Part shown: piece by piece, positions 1 to 13,195 of the stretch | How positions within the stretch are numbered: position 1 is the stretch's first letter | Layout of the letters: each line of letters starts with the position of its first letter | Source: Hybos culiciformis | Taxonomy: Eukaryota; Arthropoda; Insecta; Diptera; Hybotidae | Length of the DNA stretch: 64,000 bases | Direction of reading: 5' to 3' | Assembly: GCA_964007475.1 (NCBI GenBank) | Contig: OZ023274.1 | Span: 33,552,861 to 33,616,860, forward strand | Made by a program: the position numbers and the translations under genes | The notes under the pieces: generated by a model | What the model saw: the letters and a program-made list of their open reading frames with translations, nothing else | The model's database searches: none | What the model was told of the DNA's origin: nothing

Positions 1-1851
1 AAGTTAATAACATAACGTTGTAACAAAAAAACAAAATTTATAAATATACATTTTAAAAGCAAATGGAAATATAAATGATATTTTCTGTAACCGACATTTA
101 ACCAACGCAAGAAATGTAAAATTTCAGGTTTTCCCTCCACTAATAAAATTATGTATATTTGGTAGAACATGTCACTGGTCAAATTACCAAAAAAAAAAAA
201 AAAAAAAACAAATACAAACCATTAATGTTATTTTAAGAACATAAAAATTGTTAATTTAAAAAACATTTCCACCTACAATTGTCTTTAAGATTCTTCTTCT
301 TATACGTTAAATAAGCAATAAAAATAAATTATTATAATCTTAAATTATTTTTTAAATTTTTTTTATGAATAATTAATTTTTATATATTTTGTCTTATTTT
401 AACTCTCAAATCCTTTTTTAAAATTAAGTGAGTAAAATTAACTAATTTTCCATTCTCGGACCGTTCTAGAGTATGGGTTTTTGAGTCATGAGTATTTTAT
501 AATCCTATTATAAAAATATGTTATTCTTTGAAATACCAAAGTACTAAAAAAAGTTTCTCATTTTTAATATATTCATATATCTTAATAAGCTTAAAAATAC
601 TACGAACAAAATTGCTAAAATTTTGAATCCTTTACGTTTAAAATCTTCAATCCAATCCTTATTTCTATTGTATATATACATATATGTACAGATAAGGAAA
701 GTGAAACATTTTTTTTACTGTCTACTGATTAATGTAGGCGGAAAAATAAATACTTTTTTCTTTTTGGTATGAATTTCATATTATTTCATCCTTTTTGCTT
801 TTAGAAGAACTAATTTGTTTTAATGCTGAGAAATGTTAAATGTAATTTTGATTCATTTTTTTTTTATCCTAAAATGCTAAAGGATTTTTTTTTTCTACAT
901 CTGAATTTGTTGGATTTTATTGTAATAATAATTCCCATGCCTACGCAAGGTAAAACAAAACAATCTTCTTATTTAAATTTAAAATTTGATATGAAAGTAA
1001 AATTAAAAATCAAATAATTATCAACTTCAGGCTTCTTGAACTCTTAAATTACTTGAAAAGTACAAATTGATATCGGATTTCATCGTGCTTGCAGATACTA
1101 CTGCTTTATTTCTGTATTAAAAATTTAAAGTATGTTTAAACTTTAAGATTTTTAAATCTAACAGTATGTTTAGAAAATTATGTTTCAACTACCAAATGTC
1201 GTCTGACTTTCTAGTTATGCCTTTTTATTTACGATATATGTTAAGTGGCCACAATTAGTTAGAAAAATAAGAGCAATATTAAAATATCTAAATTTATTAA
1301 TGATTTGGGTCAAGTATAAAATTTGAACTTTTATATATTTAACTTCGCTTGGAAAATTTTCAAATTTCGCTTTCATTATCATTTAAAAATTTAATTTATA
1401 TATTGATTCAGTTTTTAACATTAACTTAACTTTCATTTGCTTCTTAAATAATTTTCATTCTCAAATTTTTTATCGTATAAATTTATAAAATAGAATACGT
1501 TAAAAAAGAAAAATGCAAAAGCTTTGTTTTCTCCTTGATTCGAAAATTTATTATATTCACGAAATTCGAATCTTAGTTTTAAGAAGCTTTCATATCGTAA
1601 TTTTCTCTTTAATAATAAATAAAGAGAAAATTCAAAAAAAAAAAAATAAACAAAAAGTTTATTTTCATCATTAGAAAGCTTAACACATTTTGCTGAAGGG
1701 TATTTCAATTAAAATAAAAATAAATACACATATTGTGTAATGTACTTAAATTCAATGCAAACAATTTATTTTAATAAAAAAATTCGCAAGTTGAAATTTA
1801 TTATTATTAATGGGAGAGTTGAAAAAATATATTTATAAAGTATAGGCTTAC
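1..1851. other. AT-rich noncoding stretch at left edge
   Basis: No convincing coding exon is visible on either strand. The open frames near 823-1017 and 1433-1708 consist of Phe/Lys/Asn/Tyr codons read from A/T runs and lack splice or start context. If the two candidate minus-strand exons at 1852-2161 are real, this stretch would be the start of the following intron. Confidence 0.6.
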
Positions 1852-1890
1852 CATTAATATTAGTTTCATCGGTGTTCGCATTTTGCTTAC
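1852..1890 (-). CDS. Candidate 39-bp internal exon, gene unknown
   Basis: On the minus strand a TTTTCAG acceptor directly precedes a 39-bp segment that ends at a strong GTAAGC donor (just below 1852). The length is a multiple of three. Read with one base carried in from the previous exon, it is open and gives (G)KQNANTDETNIN followed by one base. It therefore enters with two bases completing a codon and leaves with one base, the same phase pattern as the Phactr exons at 37-53 kb. It could follow the candidate start exon at 2140-2161 to give MGCACFKGKQNAN..., or be a small alternative exon of the Phactr gene after a very long intron. A 39-bp open segment between good splice signals can also arise by chance. 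The call rests on splice signals and phase only. Confidence 0.4.
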
Positions 1891-2139
1891 CTGAAAATAT
1901 TAAAATATATTTTATTTAAGATTTCAATTATGTAATAAAATAACTGAAGCATAATTTGATTTAAATTTCCATAATGCAGATTCATTTGAGTAAATCTCTG
2001 TAGTCGCTAAAAATATCACATCTTACACACAGGTGTGGTTACTGGGCTTACCAAATATTTAAAATACCTTTTTTTGTTCAGTTTATTTCTAGAAGTCAAA
2101 CTCAATAGTGTTGTAATAAAATAGAAAATTTGTTTTTAC
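1891..2139 (-). other. Putative intron between two candidate small exons
   Basis: AT-rich sequence bounded on the minus strand by an AAAG|GTAAAA donor at 2140 and the TTTTCAG acceptor at 1891. It reads as a short insect-type intron of about 250 bp if both flanking exons are real. It contains no other recognisable element. Confidence 0.35.
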
Positions 2140-2161
2140 CTTTAAAACAAGCACAACCCAT
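2140..2161 (-). CDS. Candidate first coding exon, possible N-myristoylated start
   Basis: On the minus strand ATG at 2161 begins Met-Gly-Cys-Ala-Cys-Phe-Lys and ends with one base before a GTAAAA donor. The exit phase matches the entry phase of the candidate exon at 1852-1890, so the two join in frame. MGC with a second nearby Cys is the typical N-myristoylation plus palmitoylation signal of membrane-anchored proteins such as Src-family kinases or LAMTOR1; that link is family knowledge, not shown here. Two in-frame ATGs lie just upstream and would instead give MMGYIMGCACFK. An in-frame stop lies shortly before those, so this would be a first coding exon. The product is not identified and the rest would lie beyond the left edge. 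Confidence 0.35.
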
Positions 2162-2778
2162 GATGTATCCCATCATCAGAGCAACAGGATTTTAAGTTCC
2201 CTTCGTTCACAAGAATTTAAATTTTTTTATGTATTTATTTATTATTTATTTACTTAATTAATATTAAGTTACTTAAATTTATCTATTATTCTTTTATTTT
2301 TTTTATCACAATAAAGTTTAAAAAAAATTTCTTGTTTTAATTTTATAGATAAAGAATTTTAATTTATTATATAATTATTATATTTAGGAATGTATGAAAA
2401 AGCGATAGCTAAATTATATAATTTATGTTTTATGTTTATGTAAAAAAAATTGCTTATCTTATACACTATATGTAATTTATAAAATTTAATGTCATTATTA
2501 TATGTATGTACAAATTGCTAATATACATTTACTATTGTAATGATTTTAATTTTTTTTAATAACTAAAAGTTCACGATTACTTGGAACCTAAAAATTTGAA
2601 AAAAAAATTATAATACTGTGTTTCACTTGATTATAATTATTAAAGAAAATCCTTTCGTTTCAGAACTTATGGAACAAAAATCTTTGAAATTTTCGAATTC
2701 TTTGGACGTAAGTTAATATCTTTCGAAACACCTGAAAACATTATTTTGCCAATATTATATAATATAAAATAAATAAAA

Positions 2779-2823
2779 TGATTATGGACCCTCTGATTAC
2801 GGACCCTCTGATTACGGACCCTC
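2779..2823. repeat. Three-copy 15-bp tandem repeat
   Basis: The unit TGATTACGGACCCTC occurs three times head to tail; the first copy differs by one base (TATGG for TACGG). It is markedly GC-richer than its surroundings. No function is apparent. Confidence 0.9.
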
Positions 2824-3730
2824 TCTGACTGAATCTAGTTTGATATAAAATTTTAAAGAAAATTGCACTGCCCCTCAGCCAATAAATAGTATGTTGTAAA
2901 ACCAAGAGTGCCCTTCAACTTCAATGATCCCGTTTAATTTAATTTTTATTTACAGAATATTTTATAGGCAGGGTAAATATTTAAATAATATTACCTAGAT
3001 TAAATCAGATTAAAAAATGATACCTTCACAGATTACAAAAAAAAACAACATATCCTTATTCAAATAAAACAAGGGTTACTGAATATTTTTAAATAAACTT
3101 AATAATGATTTTTAAAATTTATTATTTATAATTTAAAACTATTTTAATTATAGTTCTGTGAATAAATCTCTTGATCAAAATAAAATATTTAAAAATTTAT
3201 TCATTTGGGACACGAGAAAACAATTCTGTTTGTCCTTAATCAAGTGAAGCAAATAGAATAAATTCAAAAATTAGAATTTTTAATTTTGTGAACTTCAATT
3301 TGAAGTTTTCTTTGAGCTTTCACGATCTATTTAAATTTTTATTAATTCAGTCGCACATTAAAATCACAATCAATAAACATCTGTACGGTTTTAAATTCAC
3401 GACAAAAATCTTTCTTATTCCCAAATTCGGTACTTAATTGCAAGCTTAGACTAAAAGTTTATAATACAGAAGAAAGCCACGATCGATGCTTTATTATTGT
3501 GTTGTTGATAATTGTGTACAGGGAAAAAATAATTTAAAGTTAAAATTTCCTTTACCTTTCTAAAATTAATCAGAATTAAAAATTTTCAAACATAATTGCT
3601 TTCTTTATAAAACATCGATTAAATATTAATTTTCTTGGTAGATAATCATAATTAGTAGGTATATTTTATTTTTTTTATAAAATTATGACAACAACCTGTT
3701 GAAATTTAAGATGATGAACTTTTATTGGAA

Positions 3731-5056
3731 AAACAAAAAATGGTATATATATATATATATATATACAATACATATTTCAATATTATAAAAAAAACATAAC
3801 CTGACCATATTTAATGATTTTTTTTTTTAGATTGAATTGTTCCAAGGAAAACAATATTTTCTTTTTCTTTGATTGAAAAAGTTTCCATAATAATAAAAAA
3901 GGTCATTTTTATTTATTTTGCGAATTTTGTCAAAAAATTACGTAAGTAGTTTAATTTTGTCCAAAAGTTGTATCACCTTAAGAAAACTACATGAATTTTG
4001 TTTTTTTTTTAAATATGGATATTAATAAAAGTTTCCATGTCGTTTTGTTTTTACAGACGACAATAAATTTTGTATATTTTTTTTGTTGAAAAGTTTTCAC
4101 ATACAGCAAGGTTTTTCAATTCCTTCAACATTGACAATTTAAAATTTTGACCTTATCGCTGTTATAAAATATTATTTAAACGTGAAAAATATTGTTTTCT
4201 ATCTAATTATTTCATGCCTTGAAAAACGAAATAAAAATATCTTTATAATCTTTTTTTTTTTTTTGTTATGTCCTTTAAGTATCCCCACAACGGAACAGGA
4301 TAAAGAAAATGGCTTAGTATAAAATAAATTTAAAAAAAAATAACTGAAGGCATATAGGCTTAATAAAATTTATATCATTTAATTTAATATTAAATTAAAC
4401 TTTCAACAATATTTTCGAAATATATAACTTTATGAGTATAAAAATACTCATAAAGTTAAAGTAAAATAAAAAAAATAAAAAATATTAAATTATACATTAT
4501 ATATATACAACAATATACATATTTAATATTATTTATATACTTTAGTTTTATTTTCTTCTATTTCATGTAAATAAAATTTAAATTTTTCGCATTATAAATA
4601 AATGGCTGTAGAAATTAAGGATATATGGTTTGGGTCAAGGATTACGTATCGACCTTTTTTTTTTTTTTTTGTACCTTGACGTTATTTTCTTTATTTTCAA
4701 TGTAATGACTTTATGGTTTTTCATAAAACTTTATGGGCTTTTCAAACAACAAGTAGATTATAAGAAAAAAAAAAAAACATAAGAAAATTGTTATTTTTAC
4801 AGTTTAGATAAACTATATAGAGAGCAAGACAACATAAAAAGCTTTATATATTATGCTTTATTCATGTATATAATATAATATACAACAGCACATAAAATAT
4901 AAAATATAATATAAATTCTAGGGATTATTTTAAGGATTTTATGTTATATGGAGAAAAAAAAAAGTCTTATGAATACACCTAAGATGTATATACTATTTCT
5001 TAGTTTTCCATTTGTTTTTATACTCATTTCTAACAAGTATCTCTAGATTATTATAA
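3731..5056 (+). repeat. 1.33-kb direct tandem duplication, copy 1
   Basis: This segment, starting at a poly-A/(TA)n run and ending at CTAGATTATTATAAA, is repeated immediately downstream at an offset of about 1,330 bp. The copies are collinear and almost identical. Differences I could see are one (TA) unit, two Ts in a T run near 4653, one A in an A run near 4765, and one G/A substitution (4059 versus 5389). No transposon ends, target-site duplication or coding sequence are visible. The boundaries lie in A-rich sequence, consistent with unequal exchange or slippage at microhomology. A false duplication in the assembly is the main alternative. Confidence 0.95.
4426..4457. repeat. Perfect hairpin inside the duplication (also 5756-5787)
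   Basis: AACTTTATGAGTAT is followed by the 4-base loop AAAA and its exact reverse complement, a 14-bp stem. The identical hairpin recurs at 5756-5787 in the second copy. No T-run or gene end gives it an obvious role. Confidence 0.9.
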
Positions 5057-6385
5057 AAAAACAAAAAATGGTATATATATATATATATATATATACAATA
5101 CATATTTCAATATTATAAAAAAAACATAACCTGACCATATTTAATGATTTTTTTTTTTAGATTGAATTGTTCCAAGGAAAACAATATTTTCTTTTTCTTT
5201 GATTGAAAAAGTTTCCATAATAATAAAAAAGGTCATTTTTATTTATTTTGCGAATTTTGTCAAAAAATTACGTAAGTAGTTTAATTTTGTCCAAAAGTTG
5301 TATCACCTTAAGAAAACTACATGAATTTTGTTTTTTTTTTAAATATGGATATTAATAAAAGTTTCCATGTCGTTTTGTTTTTACAGACAACAATAAATTT
5401 TGTATATTTTTTTTGTTGAAAAGTTTTCACATACAGCAAGGTTTTTCAATTCCTTCAACATTGACAATTTAAAATTTTGACCTTATCGCTGTTATAAAAT
5501 ATTATTTAAACGTGAAAAATATTGTTTTCTATCTAATTATTTCATGCCTTGAAAAACGAAATAAAAATATCTTTATAATCTTTTTTTTTTTTTTGTTATG
5601 TCCTTTAAGTATCCCCACAACGGAACAGGATAAAGAAAATGGCTTAGTATAAAATAAATTTAAAAAAAAATAACTGAAGGCATATAGGCTTAATAAAATT
5701 TATATCATTTAATTTAATATTAAATTAAACTTTCAACAATATTTTCGAAATATATAACTTTATGAGTATAAAAATACTCATAAAGTTAAAGTAAAATAAA
5801 AAAAATAAAAAATATTAAATTATACATTATATATATACAACAATATACATATTTAATATTATTTATATACTTTAGTTTTATTTTCTTCTATTTCATGTAA
5901 ATAAAATTTAAATTTTTCGCATTATAAATAAATGGCTGTAGAAATTAAGGATATATGGTTTGGGTCAAGGATTACGTATCGACCTTTTTTTTTTTTTTGT
6001 ACCTTGACGTTATTTTCTTTATTTTCAATGTAATGACTTTATGGTTTTTCATAAAACTTTATGGGCTTTTCAAACAACAAGTAGATTATAAGAAAAAAAA
6101 AAAAACATAAGAAAATTGTTATTTTTACAGTTTAGATAAACTATATAGAGAGCAAGACAACATAAAAAGCTTTATATATTATGCTTTATTCATGTATATA
6201 ATATAATATACAACAGCACATAAAATATAAAATATAATATAAATTCTAGGGATTATTTTAAGGATTTTATGTTATATGGAGAAAAAAAAAAGTCTTATGA
6301 ATACACCTAAGATGTATATACTATTTCTTAGTTTTCCATTTGTTTTTATACTCATTTCTAACAAGTATCTCTAGATTATTATAAA
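5057..6385 (+). repeat. 1.33-kb direct tandem duplication, copy 2
   Basis: Second, nearly identical copy of the segment at 3731-5056. After it the sequence resumes as unique DNA (TCCTTTAAAAATT). See copy 1 for the differences. Identity extends through AT-rich, normally fast-diverging sequence, so the event is either very recent, polymorphic, or an assembly artefact. Confidence 0.95.
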
Positions 6386-9215
6386 TCCTTTAAAAATTAT
6401 TCGAAATTGAACATTGTAGTATAGTACACTATAATAAATCTAACAGTGAGAGTGGTATGAATACTTATAATTCAGTTGAAGTAATATTAGTTTGTTAACT
6501 GAAGAATTTTGATTATATAATTTTCAATAATATAAAAATTTTATAATCGTTTTGTTTTAAAGTCTTCAGAGTACCTACCTCTTACAACTGTTCTTAGGAT
6601 TAAATATAAATATTATGATTAAATTAAATAGGGAACATAGAAAACACTAAATAAATGTAAGAATCTTGAAAATGTTTTCTTTTTATTATTATTATTGTAA
6701 AATTATGGTTTCCCGCAAAAGAAAAATTAAAATTCCTTTACTTAAGTTAAAAAAAAAAGAAAAGAATATTAAGTTGAAAATTTATTAAAATGAAAATTAT
6801 TTTTGGTTTTATGAAAATGCCAAGAAAATCTGTTGTCATGAACATAAAGATTTGTTACAAAAAACTTTCCCACAATATTAATGTACATTTTAAAAAAAAT
6901 TATTTTTTATTTAGCTAATGAGTGAAAATTTTCTTCTTTTTCTTTTGGGGAATTTTTAATTAAAAAGCATATTAGATATACATTATAAAAAAAAACAAAA
7001 CTTTGTTTTCATATTTATTGTGTGTTACAGTATTACAAGATGTTATAACATGACTTTTTAAATCTGAAAACTTAATACTTTTGATACACATTACTTACAC
7101 TTGAAATAAATCAAAATATATTAATTATTCATACATGTATTACATAATATGTACAGTATATGTATAACATTGTGTTATATTTGTTATATATGATGAAGAA
7201 TTCAAATGTAGAACATTATTATTTTTGTAAAAAATTATTCTGCATTTGACTTGCAAAATTAAAACGATAGATATGGGTTAGTTAAAATATCTAAAAAGCT
7301 ACTATTCTTTAGTTTATTTTATTTATTTTTTTTGAAATAAATGTAATTTAATGAAAATGAAATAAGAAAATTCCTTGAAAAGAAAAAATTTTTTTTTTCG
7401 CAAATGTTAAAGAAATTTATTTAAAAGCATAAGCAAAGGGGCGCCAAGAAATTTTTATATAATATACATAACATATGATTTAAGGTCACACAAGTTAATT
7501 AAAGTGCATTTGAGATGATATAAAAAAAAAATGAAAAGCATATAAATTGACAAAAAATTCTGTTCCTGCAATCTAAGTTGAATAGTTGTTTGGTACACAA
7601 GATGGAGAACATCTTTTATTTCAAATCTCTAAACATTCTTTCAACTTTCAATTTTCGACGAGAATCTGCAAACAATGGTAGGTATGTAGCGTAAGACTCT
7701 CGACCGTTGTACAACACTTTATTACATAAACCAAAAGTCGAGTGTCAAATTTTATAACAAATTTTTTAGTATCAAAATATCATAATTACATAACTAATTT
7801 AGTTTAAAAGTTAAGTATGAAAAATTAAATTTAATTTAAAAATTTAGTACCAAAATATCAAATTAAATTTAGTATCAAAATTTGGTGGTATTAAAATTAT
7901 ATTTTACCTTTGAAACAGTCTTGAAATCTAGATGTACCTGTGTACATAAAGTAATCAATAGCCTTTTTTGTCATTTAAGAAGATACAACCTAAACTTTCA
8001 AACAGTAACAATTTAGTGTGGCAATTATGGCATAATGTCATAGCTCCAATAAATAATTTGTGACAATTATGCTTATGAAGAGACAAAATTCTACAGAAAC
8101 TCTTAGTAATATTATTATTTTCTGCACATTTCTTTCAAAACTAATAAACAACAATTTCTATTCGGTCTATTCAACATTCATATTTGATTATTATTTTATA
8201 TAAACTGCCTTTTATCGTCTATTAGAACTTTCATATATAATTTTCTTTTCAAATATTCTATATAGTATTGTTTTTCATGTCTCGTAATCTCTGTAAAAGT
8301 GTAAAAAAGCAATAAATTTCAACTAAAATCGATTTTATTTCTCAAAAACGACGACGACAACGTCTACGAAATAATAATTTTGACACTACGCATCATAATA
8401 TTTACAACAAAAAAAAAAACAAAACAACATTCCTAAAAATATCAAAACCAAAATCATTTATACACGACATTATAAAAAATAATAATAATAATAAAACCCA
8501 TCAGACTTTTGACACTTTCTATTATTATTATTATGTTATTTTATTGTTATGTGTATCTTATTTCCCCCAATTTGTATTTGTTTTTTTTTTTTGTTTCTAT
8601 TTTTTTTTTTTTTTTTTCAAAAAATAAAATAAAAAAAATATTTATATAAATTAACTATACATTTTCAAAATTTTGTCAACCTGTATAACCTCAATTTAAT
8701 TAAGTGAGCTCTCATTTTTTATTGTATCTTTTTTTTTTTCCAAATAGGAACAACTAACTAACAACAAAAACAATAAATAAACAACAAAAAAAAATATTAT
8801 TCCCAATATGACCAAAAATAATTTGTTACTTTTAATAAAAATTCTAGTACTACATCAGCTGTATTTTATATGTATAATAAATATATAGAGCAACATTGAG
8901 GAAGATTTGGATAAAAATAATGAAAAAAAAAATTATTCTCATTATAGCAAATTTTATAGTAAAACTGATAAAAGAGAATGTAAACAAAAATAAATCAATG
9001 GCCGTTGCAAAAATTAATGGCGCCTATTAGTTTAGTACTAAGGTTTAGCTTTTGACTGCATACATATTCAATAATTTTAATAATTGAAATAATGACAGAC
9101 AGACAGTAAAGTTAAAAGTTAAATCTTTAAGCTTTTGTATCCTTTAATTTTTATTCATTTTATTTTTCAATTCAAATATAATGTGAATATAAATTTTGTG
9201 CTTCGATTTGGAAAT
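6386..9215. other. AT-rich noncoding stretch
   Basis: Contains A/T homopolymers, an (ATT)n/(AAT)n run near 8480-8530 and long T tracts near 8580-8618. No open frame with coding character, no RNA gene and no transposon ends were recognised. Confidence 0.6.
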
Positions 9216-9800
9216 TCATCAGGACATGATTTATATGGAGTAGGGAATTTGACGATCCATATATCCATATATGTCATGTACGTCCCCATTTAGAATATGC
9301 TTCCCAAGTCTGGTCTCCTTTTTACCAAAGTCATGTTCAAAGAATTTAGTCAGTACAAAGAAACTTTTTGAGATTTTCTCTCAGACATCTCCCGTGGGAA
9401 AACAGCCTCATCCTACCTCCTTATACGGACCGACTTAAACTAATTAATTTGACCTCTCTAGAAAAGAGACGAGAAATAGCGGTTGTGACTTTCGCCATGT
9501 ATTCCTTCTAAGTTAAAATTCAATTTTAATAGACGCCTTTGTTTAATAAGTCATTTCACCAAACAAACTACGGCAAATCGAAACCATAAATAGGATTCTC
9601 CTGACTTGCAACAAATTTAGTCATATTTTAGATTTTAACTTTAATAAACAAACTCTAAAAAAAAGAGTTATTAAATTGTTAAATTCAATTTTTAAAATAT
9701 TAATGTTATTTAAATTTATTATCCGTATGTTTATTTGGTTTAATTAGTATAAGAATATTGTAAATTGTTTAATCTAGCAATTAATAAATAAATATAAAGA
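9216..9800 (+). pseudogene. Decayed 3' end of a jockey-like LINE
   Basis: Translation from about 9239 gives WSREFDDPYI, then VRPHLEYASQVWSPFY, RNFLRFSLRHLPW and LPPYTDRLKLINLTSLEKRRE, with an in-frame stop at 9338-9340 and a terminal stop at 9509-9511. After frameshifts the C-terminal match resumes as INRILLTCNKFSH near 9585-9670. The order and spacing match the C-terminal part of the intact LINE frame at 24409-26142 (DPYILKILYITFVRP, YACQIWSPYY, LPPYSQRLELISLHSLESRR). It is a 5'-truncated copy of a related element with internal deletions. The tail, near 9780-9800, is rich in TAATAAATAAATA, as expected for a non-LTR 3' end. It encodes no functional protein. Confidence 0.85.
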
Positions 9801-12800
9801 ATGTTGTTGTTACAAATCAAAACAAATATTCTTCACATTGCAAGAAGAACATTCTGATATAAATTGAGCAAGTGAAGTGAAGAAGCAAGTGAAGAACCTA
9901 GTAACCTAGTAACATAAGATAAATTCTAAGATATTCAAAGCATTGCATTTAAATTTCCTTTTTGAAACGGTGGCTTTTCATTAATTTTTCAGTTAGATCT
10001 CCCTGCTCAGATATTAACCAAAAAAGTACAAATGATAAAACGTTATATGAAATTTATGTGGAAACTATGATCACTAAGAAATTCGATTTGTGAATTATAT
10101 ATCTACGAACATATCAGACTATCGAAGCCAATAAGTTATCATAGAACTTAGCTTCTATCGTTCACGAACAAATTGAGTTCTCAAAAAGAAAAGATATTTT
10201 TTTAAGTGTTAGCCCATTTATTCATTTTTTATAGAATTGCAGAAAAATGTGTTGGCAACGAATTATTAAAAATGAAATCATAAAAAAATATATTTTTTTT
10301 TAATATTTACATTCAAGAGAAAAAGCTTTTTTAACAAAAAAAAAAACTTTTTCTTAGAGATTGCGTACTATGACGAAAATTGTTTTCCCTAATCAGACTA
10401 GAAATTCTTCTTTTTTTTTTTATTCTTATAATTATGACGTATAGCCAAGCACTAGCGGTAGCATAGTAACACTACCAATACATTTACATAATAAATTTTC
10501 TCAATAAAAAAAAAAAGAAAAATATGAAAAATTTTTTTTTCTTCATAACAACGAGGAAAAACAAAGAAAGAAACAAAATTTTTTAATGAAAATTTTTGTC
10601 AGAAATAGATTCGATACAAAAAAAAAAAATGTAAAGAAAAAGGTTGATATAAATTAAACTGCAGTTCATTGCATTTTGGTCGGTGCTTATTTTTTTTTTT
10701 TATTTTTTTTTTTCACCACTTAAGATTTTCTATCTCTTATGAGAATGTTTTTATTTTTATTTGAATAGTCCTTAACCGTGGCATTTACATTGTGCGCTTC
10801 TTAGATAGGAACACTGTTCTTGACTTTTCACTCAAAATATAGAAGTACACACAACAAACACATGTGTGAGAAAAACTTAAGCAGAGAATAACAATAGCAA
10901 AAAATATTTTTTTATTTATTTTTATTTTATTTAGAAGTGGAAAAATATTTTCATTTTTTGATTATAATTCTTTTATTTTTCATTTTTCGTCTCCTTGAAA
11001 TAATAAAAAAAAAAAAACAAAACAAAACGAGAAACTCGTTCCCATATTATAATTGCGTTTTTCTTGTACTCATGGGAAGGCGTAAAGAAAATTTGTATTT
11101 GAATTTAGAAAAAAAAAAAAAAAAAACAGAAACATAAAAAAAATGCAAAATCGATTTTTACTATAATTGTTTTAAGTTAAATTTTAAAAAATAATGAGGA
11201 AAAACAATAAACATATTTCCTTGTAAATAATGTTATTAAAAAAAACATTGAAAAGAAATAAAAGAGAAGGTTTGTAATATGCGGTGTAAAATTTAAATTT
11301 TCTTGATCTTGAACTTAAATTAATTATATTTAAAGTGCACAATTTTGAGGCAAAAAAGTTTTAATTTTTTTCTTTAAGCTGATAAGACTTTTAAATAAAA
11401 TTGGTACAATAACACTTTTGATTCAAGTGAAGTTTAATATTATTTTGAGTGTATTCATTATATTTATATTGCACTGCTTCCAATAATTATAGTTAAATTA
11501 TCAGTCAGTCAGAACCAGAACTATAGTTTTCTCCTTTTTTCGGTGAACCTATGTAGTTCAGTTATAAATTTCCCTTTTTTTTCGATCTAATGACCACGGA
11601 ACCTAACTACATAATACATAATTAAGATCTCATAGTTATTGGTTTTAATGTATGTGAATATTGTAATGCCTTGTTTATAGCTAGCACCGTAAAGTAATTT
11701 TTGGAGGAATGTTCTGGAAACCTATTCACAGCTAATCTAACCTGAAAGCAAAAAATCAACTGCATGGGTTCATCTTTTTTTTTTTTAGAAAGTTTAACTT
11801 TAATTTTTTTAATTTAAAAAATATAATTTTTTTTTTTTAATTAAAATTACATTTGATTTCTTTTTTTTAATCATCTGAAAATTTTTTTACGTAATGAAAA
11901 AGAAATAAAAAAATAATTTTGTGAAGTAATGAAATTTTTCAGATATCAATAAAAAATTAATTCAATTTTCTTAATTATTTGAAAATATTTTTAAAAATTC
12001 TTTTTACGAAAAATAGATAAAATTAATATCTTCATTTTCAGTAAATTTGCTTAAATATAAATAGAATAATAACATAGAAAAACGGTTTTTACGGTACCAT
12101 TTTGTCAGATAGGTAAATTAGCTATAAACAAGACATAAAGCTCAAATTTTTTCAAAATATCACAATTTAACAATATGTATTCACAATATTTACAAATTTT
12201 CATGACACATAATTTCTACCTTGTAAGTACTTAGTTATTAATTTAGTATTTTAAAGTCAGACATGTAGTAATTCCCAGTAATCACTGTTCATTCAGTCCT
12301 TCAGTATCTAAATACACAAATAAAAACAAAACTACTTGCGGGGGATCATAAAAGGCAAAAATTAAGTTATAATAAATTTAATCAAGAAAAAAAAAAAAGC
12401 TTCATTGGCGAAATTTAATTAAATTAATTGAAGAAAATTTGATTTTTTTTTTTGCTCTACAATTTTTTTTCTTCTGTCAATTAATTTCATTATAAAAGTA
12501 AATTAAATTTATTGTATTTGGAGGCGATGAGAAAAATATAAAAAAAAATATGTCTAATGAATTAATATGAGAAAATTATTTCAATGTCAAAATGGGAAAT
12601 AAAACATAACACAGTTTAAATTTATTTCTGAGAAAATTTAAACTGAATTTTTTTTAAATGAATTCCTAAATTGAATAATTATTATTATTTTTCAGACTTT
12701 GAAGAAAAACTTTTTTGTCATTCAATAAATTTTACTTAGTTGATCTTTTTTCGTCGAGTCGAGAAAAAATTTGTTTTTGTTGTTATTAAACTTTCATTTA

Positions 12801-13090
12801 TTTTATTATTTATAGAATAATGCATGTATGTTTATTTTTAAAAAAATTTGCAATTGAAATTTTCAAACTTATTATTTAGCAAGAAGTTCAAATGAGCGTC
12901 TAGAAAATTTATGACAAATAATTAATTTTAATTGACAATAAACCAAACTTTCATAGGCCAAATATGGATGAACTGTAGTGGATACTCTCTAATGGAGATA
13001 TTTATGTTAATTTCCTTTGTAAGTTAACTTGTATAGTTAAAATTTAAGCTGCCAAGTTTTGTATGTGTACAAATTAAAAGAAAATAAATC
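9801..13090. other. AT-rich noncoding stretch
   Basis: Long A and T tracts (for example 10620-10710, 11000-11020 and 11108-11127) dominate. The open frame at 10937-11137 is read through such tracts and has no coding character. No exon, RNA gene or transposon boundary was found. Confidence 0.6.
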
Positions 13091-13195
13091 AAGTGAACAA
13101 CTGAAAAATTCACACAAATTCCTGGCCGAAGTGGGAAGCAAACCGAGCACAACATATAAAATAATGGCAATACTATAACAACACCATTATGTTCG
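13091..13195 (-). mobile_element. tRNA-derived SINE-like copy
   Basis: The reverse complement shares an ordered set of blocks with plus-strand 40400-40550: GTATTGCCATTATT, a degenerate pol III B-box-like GGTTTGCTTCC (plus 13134-13144), a CCC...GGAATTT block, then TTTTTCAGTTGTTCACTT (the 40-kb copy has TTTTTCAATTTGTTCACTT). That collinearity over about 100 bp, with a B-box-like core, fits a tRNA-derived short interspersed element. Ends and target-site duplications are not clear. The overlapping open frame 13024-13269 is a chance frame. Confidence 0.6.
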
